Below are positions 57,622 to 64,000 of a stretch of DNA of 64,000 bases, one piece after another. The position numbers and the translations under genes are program-made. The DNA comes from Sesamum alatum. Lineage: Eukaryota; Streptophyta; Magnoliopsida; Lamiales; Pedaliaceae. The DNA lies in NCBI GenBank assembly GCA_034509735.1, contig JACGWO010000007.1, positions 26,936,046 to 27,000,045 on the forward strand. The letters are read 5' to 3'. Every line of letters begins with the position of its first letter. Position 1 is the stretch's first letter. Under the pieces are notes generated by a model that saw nothing but the letters and a program-made list of their open reading frames with translations, did not search any database and was not told the DNA's origin.

Positions 57622-58346
57622 CATTTGGTTCGTGTGATAAAATTAAGCATGATAGGATTGGATAGGATGGGAAATGATATGATAATTAATCTTATCATCC
57701 ATTATATAGTGTGTGGTCTGATGTATTGTAAATGTGATATCCTATGTGATAATATAATTTGGTGTTTGGTTGAAGGAATTTCAAAGTATGATTAATTGTA
57801 AAAAAGATCATTAAGAGTATCATTTTTTAAGTTATTTTTATTCTAACATTGTATCTTGTAAATAATTACAAAAGATTAAAAAAAAATCCTTTTAATATTT
57901 ATTGAAATACAATTTTTGAAATAATAGTTCTTGTGGAATATTTCCTTTTTTTTTTTCATACATTCATATGAAAACCAAATCCAAAATAGACATTCAATAA
58001 AAAAAAATAAAAAGACAAAACGAGAATGAAGGTTTATTTAAAAAAACGTTATAAAAGTAATTAATCAAAAACCAAATATTCTTCTGGAAGTCCCAAAGAA
58101 ATGAAGTAATATTTTTTTATTATATTTTATTATTAAATTATTATAATTTGATGTACATTCATTTAAGTATACATGTATTTCACAAGTAAGAATATATAAG
58201 AAAAAAAAAATTAATCAAACTTTAGCTCTTAAGTGGGATACACTATCCCATCAATTAGCTCGGTATTAATACCAGGCTTTAATACTGTAAATCAAACGTG
58301 TGATTATGCATGATAAAAAATCTTATCATGCCTAATCATACGAACC
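57622..58346. mobile_element. TTTGGTTCG-type MITE, ~725 bp
   Basis: Left ATTTGGTTCGTGTGAT with AAGCATGATAGGATT; right AATCTTATCATGCCTAATCA with ACGAACCAAAC. A second inner pair is GATAATTAATCTTATCATCC against GGGATACACTATCCCATC. CATATAG-like sequence flanks both ends but I cannot fix the target duplication length. Non-coding. Confidence 0.72.
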
Positions 58347-59289
58347 AAACAAGAGCATATAGTATATAAGATTATTGAATCTGGCCATCATTTAAGCATA
58401 ATATATTGAAACCGTTGGTTTATGCATTATAAAATATTAAAAGGGATATTTTACTAATTTCTTTTATAGGAGGTGTTTAACACATGCCCGTATATTATAG
58501 GGTTCTTGAATTTTTTTTTTGAAGTGCATGGAATTTTCAATATATATATATATATATATGATGACTCAAGAAAGATCTTTTAGTAAAAGTTCAAAAAAGA
58601 TAAATTTATTTATATCATAAAAATAATAATCACCATCTATTTAATTTCTCCGTATTCTTATGGAGATATTTTAAATATCTTATACCTAGACACGATTTAA
58701 TTATGTGCATCCGTACACAACAAAAATTGCATGTCCGTACTGAAGATTTCATACACAACGAAAATACAAAATAATTATCTATGAAGGTACGACCATGTTA
58801 ATGATCCATATACTTCAAGAATTAATACATTTATCCGTTAATGATCCATATTCTTATGGAGATATTGTAAATACTCGTGCCTAGACATGATCTAATTATG
58901 TACATTCGTACACAACAAAAATTACATATCCGTACACAACGAAAATTGCATGCCCGTACTGAAGATTTCGTACATAACGCAAATGCATGATAACAACCTA
59001 TGAACGTACGACCATGTTAATGATCCATATACTTTTAATAATTAATACATTCATCCGTTTCTGTATGCAATTAAATTATAGCTAAATGCGTTCAAAGAAA
59101 ATAATCGATAACTACTTTTTACTCCAAGTTGAAGTTTATTCAATTACTAATATATGAATAATGACACGTACAACTTAAAACTTTGTATTGCACCAGCCAG
59201 GCCATCACAATTAATTTAGTATCAACAATAACAGAAATACAAAATACAAAATGCAATCCATATACATACAATTTATTTCAATTATGTAT
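58347..59289. other. AT-rich insertion with a tandem duplication
   Basis: Relative to the related locus at 13440-13630 this copy has about 1 kb extra (58500-59515). It includes two ~196 bp tandem copies: TTATGGAGATATT at 58658 and 58854, each followed by CGTACACAACAAAAATT and GTACGACCATGTTAATGATC. Confidence 0.6.
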
Positions 59290-59997
59290 CATTAATCTCA
59301 GCAATAGGCCCATTTAATTTCTAAAATATCTTAAATTGCCAAGGATGGTATAACACATTTGTAGGATATATGAAAATTAATTTTAAAATGTATATTTTTG
59401 CAATTAATGTGTATTATATGATTTACTATATCTACGATTCATGTGTTCAATTAATTATATATGATTAGTGAGTAGCTTTGACCTGTAAATCTTTCTGGTG
59501 CAATGTTTTTATTTAAAAGTAACATTTTTCATAATTTAGTTAGATTATGTTATTTAAATTGCTGCAACATTATAAATATTTTGAATTTGGACACAATCTC
59601 ATGTGTCATAAATACACTCATATTTCTTATTAAAGTTGTGTTTATCTGTTTTAAGGCTTTAATTATTTTTAATTAGTAATTGCATTCTAGCCATCTATTC
59701 AAGAACTAGTAAGAAATTATATTTAAAAAAAAAAATTTCTACACTTCATGTTCTATGACAAACAGTGAGGATCATGCCACGTCAATACGATATGTTGACG
59801 TGGCATCATCCTTACTGTTTGTTATGAGAACATTTTATACAAGTCAGTGTAGATATCACTAAATAAAATTGTATGAATTGTTTCGATTACATTCACTCTT
59901 TACATATTTACACAAACACACACACACACACTTACATAATTACTTGTTCACCCTCTTGTCTTTATCTCCTCCATTCTCTTTTTTTTGTCTCCTGTAT

Positions 59998-60050
<53 letters not shown>

Positions 60051-60251
60051 CACATATACTTCACACAACACTTTGTGCGCACAACAAAAGATGGAGCACA
60101 ACTTAACTAATGGAAGCAATGTAGATCTTTACTTAATGATTCAACCTTGCAGCTTGTCTTGAATTACCTTTTGACATGTGTACCATAGAGAATTCAACAA
60201 CCAAAAGAGCTACTCTATAGTCAACACATCCATAAGTGCATATACTAAAGT
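59290..60251 (+). repeat. Family D copy D9
   Basis: Plus-strand copy: inverted repeat at 59757-59822 (best preserved), TATA-like CTTTACATATTTAC near 59897, CA and (CT)n leader, ACTTCACACAACACTTTG, and ATG at 60091 opening MEHNLTNGSNVDLYLMIQP. The second segment is deleted; sequence jumps to the later part also seen at 15110-15190 (AGAGAATTCAACAACC) and is then cut by CACTA2. Confidence 0.65.
59757..59822. promoter_or_regulatory. Inverted repeat with CACGTCA cores (D9)
   Basis: ACAAACAGTGAGGATCATGC, then CACGTCAATAC, pairs with TTGACGTGGCATCATCCTT and ACTGTTTGT: arms of about 28 bp with two or three mismatches. It contains GCCACGTCA and TGACGTGGC, which are bZIP-type cores. It lies ~270-330 bp upstream of the first ATG. 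Confidence 0.5.
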
Positions 60252-60860
60252 CGACCGTTCCTAATAGGAACGGTAAGTGGAATTGTTGTGGAATGGGAAA
60301 CCATTCATGACGTCACTTTTGAGTTAATTGTAGTACAAACGAATAGGAACGGCAAGACCGTTCCTATTTATGTGCCAACATATGTGTGCCAATTTGTAAA
60401 CCTATTACTGTTCCTAAAAAGGATCGAATATATTTTGGTATTCCATTTGGAACACATGTGTGAAAGTTGGAACGGCTACTCGACCGGGAACAACGACCGT
60501 TCCTGGATGTGTTTCAAACCCCAGGTCTATTTGGACCAGTTGCTTGACCGTTCCAATATATAGTGCTAAATGAGACCCTTTTACGCCATGATAAAAAATG
60601 TAATGCCATGACCGTTCCAAATTGTGGGTATATAGGAAATACAGTGTTGTTACAATTATCATTCCCAATTGTGCTCTAATTAGGAACGGTCATATTGTGT
60701 GTGACTAGTATCGTTCCTAATATGCCATAACGGTTATATTACAACGGTAAGATTATCATTTCTATATCCGTTCCTCAGACCGTTCCTAAAGCTGCAACAA
60801 CGGCTATATTTCAACGGCTAGTTTTATGTTCCAGATAATATTCCAATGCCCATTCCAATA
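60252..60860. repeat. CACTA2 left subterminal repeats
   Basis: AGGAACGGT/ACCGTTCC words in both orientations, matching the order in CACTA1 36795-37395 with many transitions. Confidence 0.85.
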
Positions 60861-61114
60861 TTTTTCTATATATATGTCCCCCTTCTTTCTCATTGTTCTT
60901 ATAATCACTCTCCAACTCATTTTGTTGTAACTCCCCCTGTTGATTCTTTATACGGAAAATCGAACATATCAATTATTTGTGCGTATTTTGCATTGATATT
61001 GATAGGGGTTTTGCTCAGGTAAGAAGTTGAAATTGTGTAATTGTTAGTTATATATATATAATATATATTCTCGTCATTTAACTACATACTATTGTGAATT
61101 ACGTAGGACCAATC

Positions 61115-64000
61115 ATGTTAAGACAGTTGAGAAAATGGATGTATGATCGAGACGTCCTGGGTGTGACACCGGAGTTTGAGGACGGTGTTACAACATTTTT
61201 AGAATGGGCCCAGTCTCAGCGTGCATATATGGACGGGGAGAAGATTAAGTGTCCCTGTTGGAAGTGCAAAAACGAACGGTTCAAAACACCAGACGAGGTA
61301 AATTTTGATTTGTGTATGAAATGGTTTATGCCAGAGTATTATAATTTGACTTCGCATGGTGGAGAGGGTGTAGGAATACTTTGAAGCATTGACAGCGCCC
61401 CCTATGCAGCAGCAGCAAACGCCACCCGTTCAGGAGGAGGGTAGTTCGCATTGGGGTGGTGGGGCTCAGATGGATTGGGTGCAGAGGATGGTATTCGATG
61501 CCACCGGGCCGTCTTTCTAGTCTTCGTACAATCAGGAGGGACCGGCTGATGATGGTACTTGGTATTGTCCATCTGATGTGGGTCCTAGTTCATATTATGA
61601 TTCGAGGCCCTAAGATTATGTGTCTGGCATATCAGACCGTTTTTTTGATGTAGTTCATGCTGCGGACCAACCGTTGTGGAACGATTGCACCACCTCTCAA
61701 TTGGCGTCAATTGCCTCTTTAGTGAATATCAAGGACGAAGGAGGCTCTTTCGAGCATACATATGATCGGTTATGCCAGTGGGCTGATACTGTAATGCCCC
61801 GCGATCACACTTTCCCCGCCGATTATTACAATACGAAGAAATTGATAAGAGAATTGGGTTTACCAATTCAGAAGATGGATGCTTGCAAAAACGGTTGCAT
61901 GTTGTACTGGAAGGACGATATTGATTTGGAATATTGCAAGTTCTGTGGAGACGCTAGGTACAAGCCCACCAGGGACAGAAATCCTAAACGCAAGAAGTCC
62001 TCGTATGTCATCCTTAGGTATCTACCGCTTACCCCTCAGCTGCAGAGGTTGTATGCATTGGAAACCACAACAGAGCATATGACTTGGCATGCGAGCCATC
62101 AGACGGAGGAAGGATCCATGTGTCATCCGTCTGATGCAGAGGCTTAGAAGATTTTTGACCGGACGTATCCTAATTTTGCGACTGAGCCTCGTAATGTTAG
62201 ATTTGGGTTGTGCATGGATAGGTTTGCACCGCACGGCCAGTATAGTATAAACTTACTCATGTTGGCCCGTGTTACTTACACCGTACAATCTCCCACCGGG
62301 AATATGCATAAAGTCTGAGTATATGTTCCTAACGATGGTGATCCTTGGCCCATCGAATTTGAAACGTCTTATTCATGTCTACTTGGAGCCGTTGATCGAG
62401 GAGTTGCAAAATTTATAGCATGTGGGTGTACGTACGCACGATACTGCGACAAACCAGGCATTCATGATGCATGCCACATTGATGTGGACACTGAACGACC
62501 TTCCTGCTTATGAAATGGCGTCTGGATGGAGTACTGCCGGTGTTATAGGGTGTCTAGTTTGTATGGAGGACACACGGGGATTCAATTTACAGTACGGTCG
62601 GAAGGCATGCTATTTTGACTGCCACAGGTAGTTCCTACCATCGGATCATCCTTATCGCAGAAACAAGGAAGCCTTCAATAAAAATCAAATGGAGATGAAG
62701 GTTGCACGTCCAAGGCTGACCGGAGAGCAGATCCGAACCCGTGTTGATGGGTTTAGTGTGGCAGTCGAACAACCGTTGAGTGAACCGGAAGGCTACGGTG
62801 TCAACCATAAGTGGACAAAGAAAAGCATCTTCTGGGAGCTTGAATACTAGGGGGTGCATCTGATACGACACAATCTTGATGTCATGCATATTGAGAAGAA
62901 TGTGTTCGATAATATATTCAATACTGTGATGGACATCAAGGAAAAAACGAAGGATAATCTGAATGCACGGAAGGATCTCAAGCTCGTATGTAATCGGCCG
63001 GAGCTTGAGGTGGATGAAAGGAGACCGAATGTGATGCCCAAAGCGGTATATACACTGACAAAGGAGCAAAAGAAGAAGATATATGAGTGGGTTTCGTTGT
63101 CTTAGGGTTTCCTGATGGGTATGCCTCTAACATGGCCTGTTGCGTCGACATGAAGGAGTTAAGGATGCACGGCATGAAGAGCCATGATTGTCATGTATTC
63201 ATGCAGAAGTTGATTCCGAATGCCTTCTGTGAAATGCTTCCAGAGCACGTGTGGGGGCCCTTGACGGATGTGAGCCTTCTATTCTAGATCCTATGCTCAA
63301 CAACACTAGATGTGGCCAAGGTAAAAGAATTGGACGATAGTGTAGCCGTCATCCTATGCAACCTCGAGAAAATATTTCCTCCTTCTTTTTTCGACTCAAT
63401 GGAGCATCTAATTGTTCACCTTCCATATGAGGCGCGCGTTGGGGGCCCAAGCGATACAGGTGGATGTACCCATTTGAGAGATAATTAATTAACTACTGTT
63501 AAATATATTATTTTTAAGTAGGAATTAATTTTCATTTTAATAAATACTCGTATGAATAGATTCCTACGCGATTTGAGGAAAAAAGTGAAAAACAAAGCAC
63601 ACGTCGATGCGTCAATTGTAGAGGCTTATATTGTTGAAGAAATCGGGTTTTTCTCCTCTCACTATTTCGAACCGCACATTCTCTGCGAGCGAAGCAGACC
63701 CGGTCGGAACGATGATCTCACGAGCAACGACGATCGAATAGTATGGTCTATTTTCAATTACCTGGGCCGAGCAAGTGGAGCTTCAAAGAAGAGATGGCTG
63801 CGCGGTGAGGAACTTCATGTTATCGAGACATACGTCTTGTGTAATTGTGAAGTAGTTGCACCGTACTACGATTAAGTGTCTTATACAAATATTGTTATCT
63901 CAAGCCTTCATTTCAAATTCAATTACATGTATATTTATAACTATCAGTTTTACTGTAACAGATCATTCTTGAATGAACTGTTCTTGCAACACAATTCGGA
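61115..64000 (+). pseudogene. TNP2-type CACTA transposase of CACTA2, broken and partial
   Basis: It starts at ATG 61115 (MLRQLRKWMYDRD) after an AG acceptor; the Transpos_assoc domain is intact here (FEDGVTTFLEWAQSQ, IKCPCWKCKN, FMPEYYN), unlike CACTA1. A frameshift near 61366 is followed by the core, with a 175-codon open stretch at 61620-62147 (LCQWADTVMPRDHTFPADYY, YCKFCGDARYKPTRDRNPKR). Later blocks: TNQAFMMHATLMW, HLIRHNLDVMHIEKNVFDNI, DUF4218 (VAVILCNLEKIFPPSFFDSM) and NKAHVDASIVEAYIVEEIG (63552-63875). Stops at 61518, 61611, 62145, 62416, 62848 and 63285. The DUF4216 part is beyond the window. Confidence 0.9.

Larger units (their letters stand above)
60252..64000 (+). mobile_element. 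Second CACTA copy of the same family, CACTA2, truncated
   Basis: Collinear with CACTA1 from just inside its left subterminal repeats (CGACCGTTCC) to the window end. The CACTA terminus itself and the first ~45 bp are missing; the join is to family D at 60251. The right part lies outside the window. Confidence 0.92.

Noticed and set aside
1..64000. An intact host gene, tRNA or rRNA
   Set aside because: No frame matched a non-transposon protein family with confidence, and no cloverleaf with both A and B boxes was seen.

Overview
The window is nuclear DNA from a flowering plant, almost certainly a eudicot. It holds plant-type transposons (MULE, CACTA/En-Spm, Helitron, Ty1/copia, Ty3/gypsy LTR debris, many inverted-repeat MITEs), AT-rich intergenic sequence, (GA)n/(CT)n and (TA)n microsatellites, and no intact host gene. 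I cannot name the species. The region reads as a nested, decaying transposon graveyard. Nearly every coding stretch is a transposon pseudogene, and no tRNA, rRNA, CRISPR or bacterial-type operon is visible.

Layout. 311-2648: a MULE on the minus strand with a broken transposase. 1661-9440: a tandem array of four ~1.8 kb units plus a deleted fifth; each unit joins the 5' end of that MULE to a piece of an unrecognised gene-like repeat that I call family D. 9453-12230: copy A of a non-autonomous LTR-element segment, with a 288 bp Helitron-like insertion at 11031-11318. 12440-15250: fold-back and MITE remnants followed by a plus-strand family D copy. 15250-18900: minisatellite, AT-rich DNA and a gypsy-type LTR remnant. 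18900-22065 and 32325-33165: more family D copies in both orientations, one interrupted by a LINE RNase H fragment and one split by a complete 10.26 kb Ty1/copia element (22066-32324, minus strand, target duplication GGAAG). 33168-36345: copy B of the LTR-element segment with its own MITEs. 36747-46948: a complete 10.2 kb CACTA element (target duplication TAT) carrying broken TNP2 and Transposase_24-type genes and a 419 bp MITE with a 9 bp target duplication. 48869-51280: a minus-strand Helitron-like element containing two blocks of twelve ~52 bp minisatellite units. 53244-53564: a 321 bp CACTA MITE (target duplication TGA). 53827-54850: an orphan CACTA end. 55270-57301: a ~265 bp tandem repeat and a 1.18 kb fold-back. 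57622-60251: MITE and family D. 60252-64000: a second CACTA copy of the same family, cut by the window edge.

How the parts relate. Family D recurs at least nine times. Its fullest copies have an upstream inverted repeat with CACGTCA cores, a TATA-like motif, a CA/CT-rich leader and conserved ATG-starting segments. Two larger duplications are visible: A/B, and 12440-15250 against 56950-60250. The two CACTA copies decayed differently, and pairwise comparison shows many stops arising by C-to-T or G-to-A transitions, as expected of methylated, silenced DNA. The most informative observations are the chimeric MULE/family D array, the minisatellite-bearing Helitron, two insertions datable by intact target sites, a GC-rich block in the copia leader and a W-box cluster in the copia LTRs.
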